Counted from the stretch's first letter, positions 24,720 through 37,230 are shown. The stretch is DNA of 64,000 nt from Sycobia sp. Sy_11 (GCA_018907035.1 JACCIC010000035.1:1688001-1752000), one strand, 5' to 3'. Numbers and translations are program-made. The notes: generated by a model not told the origin, from the letters alone.

Positions 24720-25340
24720 TCACCCCATTTTTTATCGAAGATGTATGCTCGCCCCTGGCCTACTGAAGAAGACCCGCGCTCTTCAAACTTGAGTGACCGA
24801 CGACGCGAAAAATTTGAGAAAGAAATTCGATGCAGTAGAGCGGCGTATACATAAAAACAGTGGATTCTTGAGGGTTAAATCAACCGTAAACAGAGAAGGG
24901 CAAGAAAGCTTCTGTGAAACAATTTTCTCTTTTTTTATAACTAAATTTCAAGATATTTAGTCTGCAAACGGTTATTCAGTAAATGCAAAATCATTTGAAC
25001 GGAAGGTTAAGAGTCTTAAAATGCATATATGAAAAAACTCTTTACGAAACTCAATGTGAAAGTCAAAGAAAAAATTATCAATTTTCTCTATCTGAAGGCT
25101 GCGTAACATGATCTATAATTGCAGAGTGCAGTATATACTTTGTAAGAACTTTGATTAATTTTTAGTCTTCATTTCAAAAAAAAAAAAAAAAAAAAAGTAG
25201 AATGAATTTTTTTTTAATATACGACTTTTCTAACTTTGGGGTAAGTAATTTAATAGGCTTCTTCTGCAAAAATAAATAAATTTCGCTTGATTAAAGTTCA
25301 CTGAGAAGCCAAATTAAAAAATATCTCTCTTTTTACTGCG
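24720..25340. other. AT-rich block with poly-A run
   Basis: Contains an A21 run at 25176-25196. No retroposon body or target-site duplication was recognised next to it. Confidence 0.6.
25176..25196. repeat. A21 homopolymer
   Basis: Twenty-one As. Confidence 0.95.
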
Positions 25341-25850
25341 GTAATGCAAGTATATATATACACGTATAAACTACCCTATAAACGTTCTGCACGCGTACTT
25401 TGTATAATAAATCCGCAAAAACTGCGCGTGCCACCGTTATCCATAGAAAAATTCCGCGAGAAAAGACCTCCGAGCTTAAAAACTCGGATCTTCCCTCCCC
25501 CCCCCCCCGCATGGCCCCGCGCCCCCCAGAAAAATGAACGAGCGAGCGGTACGTGCGGTGAGTTCGAAGGTAGCAGAGCGTGTGGCCGGCCGTCGAATAT
25601 CCCTGCGCGCGCAGTTGTTCGGCACGTTATTGTTTGCCTACTACCGCCTGAAATATTCAAGCCACGCGCAAAACCACATAAAATCCGATATAAAGAACGT
25701 TCTTTGAAGCGGCGCCGCCGCACAGTCGGTAACCCCAAAATGACATCCAATTGTCATCCCATTGGTGTTATTCCGCCGCGCCATCATTCTTCCCTGGCGC
25801 ATGCTGTGAAAATTTCGTATTTTTTAAAGCTCGGAGCGTAAACGTGAGAG
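25341..25850. other. GC-rich island with open frames on both strands
   Basis: A 165-codon plus frame (25344-25841) and a 124-codon minus frame (25376-25750) cover the same bases. The plus frame crosses a C12 run. No domain recognised; probably composition. Confidence 0.4.
25497..25508. repeat. C12 homopolymer
   Basis: Twelve Cs. Confidence 0.95.
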
Positions 25851-26550
25851 CAGTGTATCGGTAATAATGATTTTATCCTTAAAAATTCATGACGTATAAA
25901 AAAAGTTATGCTTCTTAAAAAATTTTGCTTTTATCAATTTATATTGATTTATTTATTAAAGTATTCGACGGAAAGATAACTTTTTACAATGTTTTATAGA
26001 TTTACAATCAATTAAAGACATTCAAGATGTAGGAATATATGGAATAAAAGCAAATAAAAATCTTAAAATCATAAGGTTATTAAATAAAAATAATTGTTTG
26101 AAAAAATTAACATTTACTAATGATTCGCATGAGTGCGCACTATATTCTAAAGATTAATTAGAAGAACATTTCTGAGCATCAGAAAAAACTTCAAGAATCT
26201 TTTTAAGCGAAAATAGGGGGAATAATAAAAATCACATTCATTTCTTCTAAGTAATTTTTTTCTACAGTCGCTTCCTTCCAATATTAATATACAGATTTAA
26301 CTCATATTAAAATTCCTAATTGGAAAAAATACTACTTACTACTGCTGCAGGTCATGCAGTCGTCAAAAATTTGATAAATAATTAAATAATTGCAAGAATA
26401 AAATTGACATTATCAGTTCGAATATTTACGTTGATTGAATCGTAGAAGAATTGTAGAGAGTATGGATTATCGGCTCAAGTGGGTGAAAGGATTATTGGGC
26501 AAAAGTACGATAAATTAGCGGTCCATGAATAATTGTCGAAACTTCCAATA
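25851..26550. other. AT-rich block, no gene seen
   Basis: Low-GC single-copy sequence up to the candidate microexon at 26557. Confidence 0.6.
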
Positions 26551-26556
26551 ACTTAC

Positions 26557-26574
26557 TCTATAAACAATATCTTT
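26557..26574 (-). other. candidate 18-nt microexon
   Basis: On the minus strand a strong acceptor (run of Ts ending tttttag) is followed by 18 bases and a strong donor (TAGA|gtaagtta). The phase-0 reading is KDIVYR, six codons with no frame change. Such exons are known in neuronal genes, but an AT-rich setting makes chance pairs of this kind fairly common. Confidence 0.12.
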
Positions 26575-27578
26575 CTAAAAAAAAAGATTATATGAGCATA
26601 TCATAAAAACAGTTGTATATAATATAGTTGTATATATCGCGCAATGCGAATACCACTTATGCGTGCTCTGTATATTATTTGTCGCAAGTCATAAGGTTGA
26701 CACGACGTTAAATAAATGGGAAGAGTTGCAACGAGGTCGATCTCCACCTGAGAAACGCGAGCCTGGCGTGTCGAGCTATTTACGTATGAGATCCGCCTCG
26801 AGTCTTGGAGTGCTTCGCAGTACAGTTGACGCGCGCGCACATTTTCGCACATATTATGGGTGACGTCTCTCTTGCCCTCGCCTCCCGGAAGCCGTATAAA
26901 AAGGTGCAAATTTCTATATATACATATACCTATGTAGCCAGACGAACCGAGGACGAAATTCCAATTTGCCATCCTGCATTGCGGCTCAAGTTAATATGGA
27001 ACGGCTGAAATCAGGCGCCACTCAATTTTCCGGAAGGGACCGATACGCCGGTCTCTGCATTCACGGTTACGGCTAAAGTGCTCGGAAGTAAATAATAAAA
27101 GATACAGCTGGAGCGAGCGACGAACGGAGACAAAAGAAAGACGCATTTTAATGGAAGTTACGTGTAAGCTCGAGCAGCCCGCGCTGCGCGAGCTGCGGGG
27201 GGGGGGCAGGTAGGAAGGGGAGTGGCGAGAATAACTCGAATTCGGCGTTTCCCTTTATTCGCGGCGTTAAGCAGCCCCGGCGCGCAGCAACTCTCGCTTT
27301 TAAATTTACATTGGCTAAGGATTTCGAATAAATGCAAATAAGTCGTATAAAGCTGGAAGGTGACGGGGAGGATGTGTGGGCGAGGGGGGGGGAGGGGAGG
27401 GGAGTCGAGGACGTAAACTGGGGAGCGAGCGGCATGCGGAGGGGTTGCGCGGAACGAGAGAGGGGTGGGGGCAGAAGTGGGTCAATTGCCTCGACCTGTC
27501 CAAGAGTAACGGCTGCGGAAGCGAAGAAATATTTGAGCGCGATTCCCGACGATTCTTCTCTATAGTCAGGAACCACCA

Positions 27579-27589
27579 GGGGGGGGGGG
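27579..27589. repeat. G11 homopolymer
   Basis: Eleven Gs; other G runs at 27197-27206 and 27384-27392. Confidence 0.95.
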
Positions 27590-27791
27590 AGGTGTGTAGG
27601 GTGAAAGGGGCAGCTAGAGCTGCTTGGCGACCTAACGAGAGATCGAGCGGCCCGGTTTTATCTTATCGATCGAAAAAAGAAGAAAAAAAGAACCGAGGCG
27701 TATAACGACGGGCGCGCTCGCGCGCTCGGGTACCCTCCAGCTTCCGAAACCTTCATTAGCGTCCAATTATATTCCCTGCTCGAAGTCCCAG

Positions 27792-27803
27792 CCCCCCCCC
27801 CCC
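27792..27803. repeat. C12 homopolymer
   Basis: Twelve Cs. Confidence 0.95.
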
Positions 27804-28045
27804 TCCCTGCGCCGTCGCGGTGCCGCGAAGCCGCGCGCGCTCCTCTCCCCGACATCGATTGCCGCCTGTATGGTAGCTCTCGTGCGCGCGCTCGGCTGTA
27901 TGTAATCCGACAGCTCGCGAGCGCTCCGCGCTAATACGAGAGGGGATAAGCGCCGGCTCGGCGCACCGTCGGAATGAAATTTTAGAATTAAATCCCGCGC
28001 GAGTTACACAAAAGACTTTGTACACTGCGCCTACAGATATAGAGG

Positions 28046-28062
28046 TGCGCGCGCGCGCGCGC
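28046..28062. repeat. (GC)n run
   Basis: Perfect GC alternation, a Z-DNA-prone sequence. Confidence 0.9.
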
Positions 28063-28090
28063 TCGAAGAGCCCGAGGAATAAAGCTACTT

Positions 28091-29900
28091 TCGACTTAAA
28101 GAACTTTTTACGCCCGACAATGGTTCTATGTTTTTTTTTATGCCTCCTTTATGCGGCAACTTGGATGTAAACATTTTATTACCCGTTAAAAAGTACAGTT
28201 TTAAGCAAGTTTGCGGTGGCCCGAGGAAGTAGAAAGACTCAATAAATCATCTTTCTGTTGGAACAGTGGATTTCATTTAAAACAGGAAACTTGGTCGTGC
28301 TTGGTTGACGTTAACTGCCGACGTATGTAAACCATATTGAGCTTCGCGTGATAAAACGTCCAGCTTAGTGTAAATAAGAAAAGTGCATGGGAAACTTCGA
28401 TCTCGCGGAAAGAAGGATTATGATATGCGATTTTTTCCATGCCGACAGGATGAACGCCAAGATAAGAAAAACTTTCTGCGGATACGTTCTTGTATTTGAT
28501 CGAATACTTATCGTTTTCAAATGTAAAATTATAAAGAGGAAATAAGATGAGAGAGAAGGACAGAGATGCTCGATAATTCTTAAGAGCAGAAACCTTGAGA
28601 AATAAATCGGAATGCGGATAAAGCGCATGTAACGACAGTGAAAACGAGATTCTACGCGGAACGCGACGTCTTCATTATGAATTAGAATTATAGGCGTTAT
28701 CACATTTGCTTGTCTTGCAATTGGGCTTGTTCTCACCTTTATTTTAACAAGTGCCAATGAAATCTCTCAAACCCTACCGAACTTTATGTGGACAAACTTT
28801 TGTAAAATTTACAACAGCAATAAAAAGTATGTGATTGTATTGGACGATTTCCATAGCAATAACAGTGAAAAAGTATAGAAAAAGTAAGATTTCGTTTATA
28901 CATGAATTATATCTAGTATGAAAACACAGGAAATGCCACAAACTTAGCAGCTAAAACTTTTCTAGAATTAGACTTTTAGTCAACTGTTCAGCATAGTATT
29001 GCGTAAGAATCGCCTGTAATATCGTCTTTACCAAAGATGATTCTGTTATACGTAGCTCTGTATTTGTACACAGCCATATTTCAATATAATGAACGACCGA
29101 GAGGGTCTTCGTTGACTTTCTATGCTTCGCTTCGGCCTACTGTCCCGAGTGACGCTTCCGAATTATAAATTGATGAAATTTTTAGAAACATTCCGCTTAT
29201 AAATGGGCAATATAATTTAATGCACGTTCATTATATTTGATTTGACGCACATTTCCTTGGCCGAACAACGTTTTATACCCCAATGCTGTGTAACACGCAA
29301 GGTTCTTTAATAAAGCGAATTTTTAAGATTTTATTTTATTAATTTTATTCGAAATTTTTTCCCGATGATCTCACTTTGATTCCCCCGCATAATACCATTA
29401 ATTAAAGGAAAAATGACGACGTTTTATTAAGTATTTTAGGATTAACCATGTACCATAAATTAATTATACGAAACGTATTTACTACTCTAATTAATGCAGC
29501 AATGTTCCCAACTAGGCAGACTACATTAGGTATAACAATTATATTTCATTTCAACCGTTCACATAAAAAGTAATAGCGTCTGTTTTTAATTGAAAAATTC
29601 AATTTTGTTAAATTTTATATCGTATGGAAATTACTTGATAGAAAGCCGTACTATTTATTGATTGTGTAGTCTTATAAAACGTTTATTTTCACAACACGTT
29701 AAAATACTTTAATGCACCGACGACAAAAAAGGTTATTTTCGAAAAGAAAATTTAAAATTTATAATGTAGCCGGAATAGAACGGCTCCGAAGTACCAAATT
29801 AAATAGATTAGCAGAAAAACATGCATGATACCTACAAACAAGTGATGACTAAAAACTGTCGAAAACGAGAGCGTACGGGATACTTGATAGCCCTCGTTCA
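28091..29900. other. AT-rich block, no gene seen
   Basis: Mostly AT-rich. A 130-codon minus frame at 28365-28757 starts with TTG and has no recognisable domain. It contains an AAAG|gtgaga donor-like site, but the short segment before it has stops in all frames. Confidence 0.55.
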
Positions 29901-29945
29901 GTACGTTTTTCCACTATCGTTCTTTTCGCTCTCTCCTATCCCTCG

Positions 29946-29955
29946 CCCCCCCCCC
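29946..29955. repeat. C10 homopolymer
   Basis: Ten Cs within the pyrimidine tract before the candidate exon at 29979. Confidence 0.95.
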
Positions 29956-29978
29956 TTAATGCCCGCGTCGATTCGCAG

Positions 29979-30048
29979 CGCTTTGTGCTTTCGACGCCAA
30001 GCGCAAGTGCGGCTCGCGTGAGGATGATGAGCGAGATACCGGACGAGG
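29979..30048 (+). other. candidate 70-nt internal coding exon
   Basis: A long pyrimidine tract (about 29919-29956, including ten Cs) leads to gattcgcag, a good 3' splice site. Seventy bases later GACGAGG is followed by gtaagc, a good donor. Two of three frames are open. One reads FVLSTPSASAARVRMMSE and continues IPDE. The other reads LCAFDAKRKCGSREDDERD and continues TGR, charged and protein-like. The third has a TGA. I do not recognise either peptide. The segment lies at the edge of a GC-rich block. ATG pairs inside (30024-30029) would also allow a first coding exon. GC-rich sequence gives open frames easily, so the splice signals are the main support. Confidence 0.25.
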
Positions 30049-31560
30049 GTAAGCGGGGCTCTATGTTAAGCTCGCGCGGCACGTTCGAAATGTCCCGCGC
30101 AGCTCGACACCTGCCGAGCAGCCCACTGCCTACGAATTATTCAAAGAAGCCCCAGCTCCGCGAAGCTTCGAATTTTTCTCAAATACAATTTGTCCCACGC
30201 TCCGGGCGTCTTTATTTAATAAAGAATCCGACCTAAAATTGCACCGTGCACGCGCGCGCGCCATTCTCCTATTTATTTTTGGCGCATCCACCCCCTCCCG
30301 CAGAGCAAAGGACGCATACACGATTATGAAATAGTTGCGCGCACGCTGTCCTGCGGTCGCTGTGTCCTCGGAGTCGTAAAATTGTATGCGCTCTCTTATT
30401 GCATACCTCCAAAACAGTAAAGAGAACCAACGAGCACGAGTCTTTGTATAGAAGAGAAAATTAATATAAATTATACGTAAAAGCAGGGCGGGGGGGGGAG
30501 ATCCTCTTTTGTCCTACTAAAAAATACTTCCCTTTACATGGGGGGAGCGATGGCCTTTGCATTTAAAAAACCAACTACTGTGAAAAAAAGTCTGGTTTCC
30601 TAATTAAAAAGCTGGATTTATCATAACTCTATGATGATAGAAGAAACATATATTGAAGTCATCTGTTTTTTTTTAACATTTCAATCGGTATAATTTTTGT
30701 GACGTGTTGGTGCGAGAATAATAATATTTGATACCTAGTTCTTTTAATTTTCATAAGACAATCTTTTAATGCCTCTCTTTTATCTTGATTAATATGGCAA
30801 TTTTCGTTAAACCGCGTTTTTCTTGTAAAACTGTACGAATAAAATATTTCTCTACTTGCAATTATTACCTTCATTTTTCCTAGCCGATTCTATCAATGTA
30901 TTCCCCGGCCCTCGACACAATGCGCCCACGAGTACTTTTACAACGGCAATTCTAAAGAGCCACATAATAGCGCTCAGCGAAACAGCTGCCGATGAATTCC
31001 GTCTCTCTACACGAGCCCCCTCCGCAGAAGCGCCTGTGCACCTCCCACCTCCCGACTCTACGCGCTCAGCGAGACAAAAAGAAGCCCCCGCGAAGACAAA
31101 GACGACGCGCGCACCGAGCATTGTCTCGCGATTTATCGGCGCCCGCGCGATGCCACTCGTCCTCCTGCCCCTCCCTTCGGCCCGCGCGGCAGGCAGCGTC
31201 GCGCACACGCGGCCGATCGAGTCCCCGGGCGAGCTACCCGCCTATGAGTCACGTCCTCCGCGTACATATATATCTCGCGGTACATCGTCGCCGGAGCCCC
31301 CGTGCACGCGCCTCGGTCTCGTCGCGGCAGGGAGGCGGAGGGTCGGGTCGTCCGGGAGCTCCGGGGAAACTGCGACGCTTTACCGAGAGATCCCTGAGCG
31401 CGGCTGGCCGCGCGACCCGACTGCCTCCGACGAATCCGGGCGGGGCCCGCGGTTAAACTAACTCGCCGCAACCTTCGTGGTGGATTCGCCGTTGATTTCG
31501 GTCGACGCGCGCTCGATACTAGTATGGAAATTTGACGGATCCAATACACGGGTGGACGGT
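30049..31560. other. CpG-rich block, overlapping open frames
   Basis: 30240-30370 and 30890-31560 are CpG-dense. A 201-codon plus frame (30856-31461), a 154-codon plus frame and a 138-codon minus frame overlap and are low complexity (Arg, Pro, Ser, Ala). No gene can be supported. Confidence 0.5.
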
Positions 31561-32200
31561 ATCGTGGCGGGTCGAAAATTCAATGTGTAGATACCGTTCG
31601 CCAATCTCGGAGAGAGATAAAGGTACTTTTAATCGTGTTGACACGGCTAAGAACACATAAAATTGTCGGATAAGTCGATTGTTTTTATAATCGCTGGAAA
31701 TTTTGGCAAAGCGGTAAAAAAAAAAGCCGTTAAAACCAATCTGGAAAAACGATTTGCGCCCCTAATGCAAACTAGTTACGCGAAATTCAATTCGAATTAG
31801 TGGTCCAGGAACAGGAACGTTTCGCCGAAGCGAGTATGGGGTTCGGCTCGAACGAGTTCGAAATAAACAAGCATTTCGGTCTCTCGTCGTGCCATCTCAA
31901 TCGAGGACGCAAATGGATTCGAGAATAATGCCTCATTGTTTTGAAGATGACTGGCTGAGAGGATAGTGCACGACTGTTATCGGAGCTAATTTGAGGAGAT
32001 TTGAGCGGTGGCTTTCCAGCAGTCTGATTATTTAGCCGTGGATGAGGCTCGCAATTACAATGGAAAATCCAGGAGGATGGAAGAACGTCGAAAAGAAAAT
32101 CGAGATTAACGTAGACGAGGGGTGAAACTATCGAAAAATATAAGAGACGATAAAAGAAGTTCGAGCTGCTGAAAAAATGAAGAAATAGCCAACATGGTTA
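31561..32200. other. moderate-GC stretch with a long minus open frame lacking support
   Basis: The minus strand is open for 136 codons (31790-32197) and has an acceptor-like T-rich ttttttcag just before 32168. The plus strand is also open for about 70 codons over part of it. No domain recognised, no donor found. Confidence 0.35.
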
Positions 32201-33560
32201 TGTGGAGAGGTCGCTATGAGCACACAATAGTAATAACAAAAGAAAGAATATCGTTACTATAAGCACAACTTTTTGAATCGCGTGTTACAGAAAGCCGACT
32301 ATTTTCATACCCCTTCATGGGACGCAGATTTCAAATTTCGATAATTTTCCTGTCCAATCCAAATCTATTATCTAAATTATATTATAAACCAAAATTTTGC
32401 AGCTTATCTATAAATAATCTCATTTATTATGTACTCTACAAGGTATCTCGAAAAAAGAGAAAAGGAACTTCCCCCTCCCTTTTCTGCTTTCCTAACAGAA
32501 ACTAGAAAACTCATCTTTACTATTCGTTCAAGGTCAACATTTTTTTGAATTAACACTTTTAAATCATCATTAGAATCAGATACATCTAAAATATGATTAT
32601 AGATTCTTTAGCATTGGTAATAATTTATTCGGCACTCTCCAATTTTGTTTTAACTCTATGAATCGATATGAGTCTGTTCTTTTAGCTTAAATTTGATGGG
32701 TGTATCAAAAGCCACTCAAATATTTGTATTTCATTGTGTTTTTATACTCTCTTCAAGTGATATCGATAAAATATATTTCTTTTATTTCCATTTTATTATT
32801 TCAATAAATTTCTTTAAAATTGATTAAGACTCATATACTATCATATGCTGTAGTATTTATAGCTTTTTTATATTGGACATGTACCTCTAAGATAATGTAA
32901 TATTTTCTTTTTCTTTTACAATTTATCAGGTTATTCCTTCTTTATCAAAAATATTTTAAACAATTGTACATTTATCTGTCAAACTTATTGTTGTCAGTAC
33001 TTATGAATCAATCTCATAATTTCAATACGTCATTTACATAATAAAAGTAATTATTTATAGAGTAAGCAGTTATTACCATACTCAAAATGTTAAACTTAAA
33101 TCTTAAAAATTTAAATCTTCTACCAATCTATCATAAATTAGTAAATACGTATATAAATGTAATGAATGTTACAACAAGTAATGTCAGAATTCTTGAACTC
33201 TACATAAACAGTCAATTCAATAATTCTCAATAACCATATCATTTAAAACTTTGTGCTGTCTTCTGAAAGAAATAAAACATCAGATTGAAATAAAATAGAA
33301 TAGGAAAATTTATTTCGCATTTAGTATGCTCATCGAAAGATCATAAAATTAGAAAAAATATCATTTACATCTATTAAACATTTGTAAAATTAGTTTTTAA
33401 TTAAATATTACAAATATATAATTATATTGATTAATCTCTTCTAGTAGATTAACGATTCCACACCAAGTGACGGCATTGCCGAGATTCAGTAAAAATATTG
33501 CGAGAGCAGAATTAATATATAATTAAATTTTAATGCAAACAAGTAGAGGGTCCGCGAGAA
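32201..33560. other. AT-rich block, no gene seen
   Basis: Low-GC sequence. A 67-codon open stretch without a useful ATG (minus, 32407-32607) has an ordinary-looking peptide but no other support. Confidence 0.55.
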
Positions 33561-33699
33561 AATATCAAATTAAAAAGAAATTTAAACCTCGACGATTTTA
33601 TACGACAATATTGCTATAAGCTGAATAGCATAAAATGGATAAAATGAGTCGAAGAAAGCACGAGTGAGAGAAGTGGAATGTAACGGAAGAGCGGAGAAC

Positions 33700-34260
33700 T
33701 CCGGAGATATTTGCACGCGCGCGCGCGCGCGCTGGCGCGTCCATAAATACATTGCGTTATATCTGTAGAGGCGGAGGCTATATAGGGGCATTTTCACATT
33801 GCGCCAGGAATTCGCCCGGAAGCGCCGACGCGATCCTCCGCCTCGACCTGCGCCCCGGCTCGCCCGTTGCATCCGAAGGGCAGGGAGCAGCCAATAAAAT
33901 AATTGTCACGCATTCCGGAAGCTTCATTAACACTAACAGCCGGGACACCCGAACTCATTTCGGAATTAGGTATTCCTCTTCCTCTCCCTGACACCGCTCC
34001 CCCAACCCCCCCACCCCCCGCGCCCTCCCCGCCCATCCGACACCATCGCGCGCTTCTCCCCCGCTCTCTTTCGCCCGTTCTTTCGTCGCTCCGCAAACTC
34101 AGCGGCGCCAGCGGCAGCCGGCGAGGTTTCGTTCGAATTAGCGCGCGCAAGGCAATCGAGATGGCTCTTACGCGCGGAGCACACGGGAAGAAAACTAGCG
34201 CGGCGTCTTTGATTAGAGGGCCGACGACCGCCTCGCCCTGGCTGACTTGCCCGCGCTAAC
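33700..34260. other. GC-rich block
   Basis: CpG-rich with a (GC)n run at 33716 and C-rich stretches. Open frames of 118 codons lie on both strands over the same bases, so coding is unlikely. Confidence 0.5.
33716..33732. repeat. (GC)n run
   Basis: GC alternation at the edge of a GC-rich block. Confidence 0.9.
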
Positions 34261-34274
34261 TCTTCCCTGCAGAC

Positions 34275-34430
34275 ACTTTGGATTTGCCTAGGAATGAAAT
34301 GCTAATTTCGCAGCAGCGAAGTAGATTTGTCGCGTTTTTGTTTTACCGCTTACGTAATCAAATTTTTTACGGCCTCCCGAGATATATTCTATACGTATCC
34401 CACGATTTCGATGGGATTGGAAGCATTTGA
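34275..34430 (+). other. open reading after a strong acceptor, possible terminal exon
   Basis: The sequence ctcttccctgcag ends at 34272 and is a good acceptor. The frame beginning two bases later is open for 51 codons and ends at TGA, starting TLDLPRNEMLISQQR and ending SHDFDGIGSI. The other two frames close within about 12 codons. No convincing internal donor is seen, so if real it would be a last coding exon. No clear polyadenylation signal follows closely; AATAAA-like sequence lies near 34620. Not recognised. Confidence 0.12.
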
Positions 34431-34707
34431 TCTTGTAAAAAGTGCCTAGTCCTCGTGCAAATCTAGCCCATTGATATTTTTTCTCGAGCTTATCGTACTT
34501 TAGAATCTCGTATTACGATTCCATTAAATCATCTATATACGAAAAATCTGGAAGGATAAAGCGAATCCTTGTTAATACGAGCAGCCTATTGAATGGAATT
34601 ATATAGCGCGAGGCGATAATAATAAATCTATATTTCATTCGGAGTACGAACATTTCTCGTGGCACAAAAGCTCTCGCGCGAATAAATATTCACTTTTCCC
34701 GCCACCG

Positions 34708-34717
34708 CCCCCCCCCC
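34708..34717. repeat. C10 homopolymer
   Basis: Ten Cs. Confidence 0.95.
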
Positions 34718-35307
34718 AACGTCTGATAGATTTAATTACGTGCTCCTCGCGTTACCCGATGAGTCAATTTCTCCAAGCAGGCGAGAAAGTGAAAAAGCGC
34801 GAGAAAAAGATCCGGCATTATAGCCGGGAAAATGGATTTTAAGTAGGGAATATATCGGCCAAGTGAGCCGGGAAAATCCCTTTTTATGATACGAATAATG
34901 GAGACTTGCGCGGGACTGTGTTATATTGAAAAGGTGGAAGGACCGTGGGATGGGGTGGGGGAGTACGCGGGGAGTATAGAGCGCTATGTAGGTAGCTGAA
35001 AACCGCGATTCGTCTGGTTCGTCCGTCGTTGCGCCCGGGTAGAGCGTTAGAAATTCGCCTTCTTCGAGTCGTCCTGGCTCGGTAAATTTCGGCTGCTATT
35101 AACTTTATCGAGGGTGGGGGGGAGGAGAGGCGCCCGTAAGAAGCTCCTAACTTTTATAAATTGCCCTCGGCTCCCATTGGCACCCCCGAGCCCCTCCGGC
35201 CTCCTGGCCCCGCCATTATCTACCTCGGTGTGCTCCAGCGATTTATGAAAAAGAAGGAAAAAGATCCTATAGCACCTCTCATTTCGCCCGATTTCTCGGC
35301 CGTTGTC

Positions 35308-35333
35308 TGTGCACATGTGTGCGCGCGCGCGCG
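35308..35333. repeat. alternating purine-pyrimidine run
   Basis: 26 bases of strict alternation (TG/CA then GC), Z-DNA-prone. Confidence 0.9.
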
Positions 35334-35529
35334 AGTGGCGCGTACACAGAGTACGTACAAGTACGTATGTGTACGAGTTACATAGCTATAGATGTGCACA
35401 TAGATTGAAGAGCTAGCGAGGTGCAACGTTAAAAGAAGTTGGGTAAACTCGAAGGTACGTGTACACAGGCGGAGGGGGAAACGACAGAGGGATCGATCGG
35501 AATGTCCCTGTAATTGAAATCGAGCCATA

Positions 35530-35541
35530 CCCCCCCCCCCC
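35530..35541. repeat. C12 homopolymer
   Basis: Twelve Cs. Confidence 0.95.
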
Positions 35542-35640
35542 TCAGACTAAGGGAAAGAAAGCCCGGCTTCAAAAGCTTCCAATTGATGATTTCTCCCACT
35601 TTCCAACATTTGCTCTGTTCGACCGTCGTAACGAACAAGT

Positions 35641-37230
35641 TATTAATAGTTTGGAATAGTTAAAGAATCTGTATCGCACGATCTTATACGTCCATAGCAT
35701 ATCAATCTATTATAATCAACGATCTTGATTATTTTAAACCTGGATTTTCATTAATGATTTTAAATGTTGATAATTTTAAATGTTGATAAAATTATTGTTT
35801 CATGTTAAAAGTGTATTTATGAATAAAAATAACCAAATATATTTTTCAAGAGTTAAATTACTGAGTGAAATAAGCAATTGATATTCAAAGTTTTGACACT
35901 TCTATTTAACATAACAATATAAATTCGGTGCTGATTTCCATTCGAAAATGGCTGATGTATAAAGGAACAAAAACCGTATCACCATTGGACGGAAGCACGG
36001 TAATGAAAAATTTCCGAGACGGGGATATGACGTTTGAGTAAACAACGGAGAATCGAAGAGGAATTGGCCCTTCAATGTGAACATCCATCGGGAGCGCGAA
36101 AGGGTTTGCGAAGGTTCAGTCACGCGCGCAAGCGGGAAGAAAAGGCTAATCGAATTCACTTTAATTTCTCGCCTCGTACGCCGCTGCCCGAATCGTTCGA
36201 CCGACGGGGAGCTTCGAGGCTTCGGTTCTCTTCGTTTTCGCCTGATATTTGACCCGAAGGATTGCCGGCACTGGCAAGGGCGGTGGCCATCTCGTATTTT
36301 TCGATCCACGCCCACCGCTGGATTTTCGCAGATTTCGGTTACGCTCGCATGGTACGTGAAGCTGGAACTGCATTGGAATCGGCTTTGTTCTCTATGTACT
36401 GAGCAGATATAAAATAGATTACCATGGCAATTTTTTGATTCTGTTATATAGATCCTTGTATATGTTACTTCTGGATTTTCTTTTCTATTTTTGCAAGTAA
36501 TTTCAGCGAGCTCGATTGTACCTTCACCGCGATTCGTTACCCGCAGTACCTCTCCGCTTCTTTCTATCTCTGCTATTTAAGCTCTTTGTTTGCTATTAAT
36601 AAAAAAAGGATGGACGCAGCCCTGTAGCGAATTTCTTTTCTGATACAGCTCCTCTTTTCTCCGCCGAAGCGTCGAAAAATTAATGCAAGCCCCCGCGTGC
36701 AATAGCCACGTGCAATCCTCCGGGGCCAACAGAACATTACGTCTCCGGCTGTAACATTACATTTTATTTTTTTACACGCAGCCGGCCCCGATCTTTTCTT
36801 TCCGGAATCCGTCTTTTCTTCTTCGAGCGACCCTTCCACCGCCGCCCCCCTATCTTTCGCGCAAAAAAAAGGCTCTTATCGCTTCTACGTTTGTTCGCGC
36901 GGCAAAAAGGCGAATGGCGCGGCGCAGTTGGCTGGCCGTCGGTGGCATAGGCGGAGGAGAAAAATAGGGAAAGAAAAAAGCGGGAGAGTTACTAGGGTCG
37001 GGGAGAGAAAAGAACTAAAGATCGACGCGGCGACCTTACCCTTACGTTTCTTTCGCACCTCACTATAAACGACGTAAATTTTATCCGTGCCTCAGCCTAA
37101 CCCCCTTTTTCCCTTTTATCTTGTGTATCTATCTCAGTCTTCGCGATCGCGATAAGGTATTACGTGCACTTGCGGCGCAAGCTTGAAACGGCCACAAGAG
37201 CCTTTTCTCGTCTATTCAGCATTTTGTAAA
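35641..37230. other. mixed block, open frames without known domain
   Basis: AT-rich to about 35930, then moderate GC. A 137-codon minus and a 111-codon plus frame overlap at 35902-36412. An acceptor-like gattttcgcag (to about 36329) precedes ISVTLAW, but the donor (gtacgt) is weak. No gene can be supported. Confidence 0.45.

Larger units (their letters stand above)
26641..28090. other. GC-rich block with several poly-C/G runs
   Basis: CpG-rich, with G runs at 27197, 27384 and 27579, a C12 run at 27792 and a (GC)n stretch at 28046. Open frames of up to 142 codons overlap on both strands, with no domain recognised. Confidence 0.5.
34431..35640. other. mixed to GC-rich block
   Basis: Holds a C10 run at 34708, an alternating purine-pyrimidine run at 35308 and a C12 run at 35530. 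No gene recognised. Confidence 0.5.

Noticed and set aside
25176..25196. Poly-A run considered as a retroposon tail
   Set aside because: No element body or flanking direct repeats were found; the same holds for the runs at 43116 and 63928.
28731..28780. Minus-strand donor AAAG|gtgaga
   Set aside because: The segment before it has stops in all frames and a poor acceptor.
31790..32197. 136-codon open stretch on the minus strand after an acceptor-like site
   Set aside because: A length like this is expected a few times by chance in a window this size. The opposite strand is also open over part of it, and no donor or domain was found.
32407..32607. 67-codon open stretch on the minus strand (contains LDVSDSNDDLKVLIQKN)
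   Set aside because: The peptide looks ordinary, but there are no splice signals, no useful ATG and no family resemblance; a decayed mobile element could not be shown.
33670..33690. TGGAATGTAA, the 5' part of miR-1
   Set aside because: No precursor hairpin; the remainder does not match.
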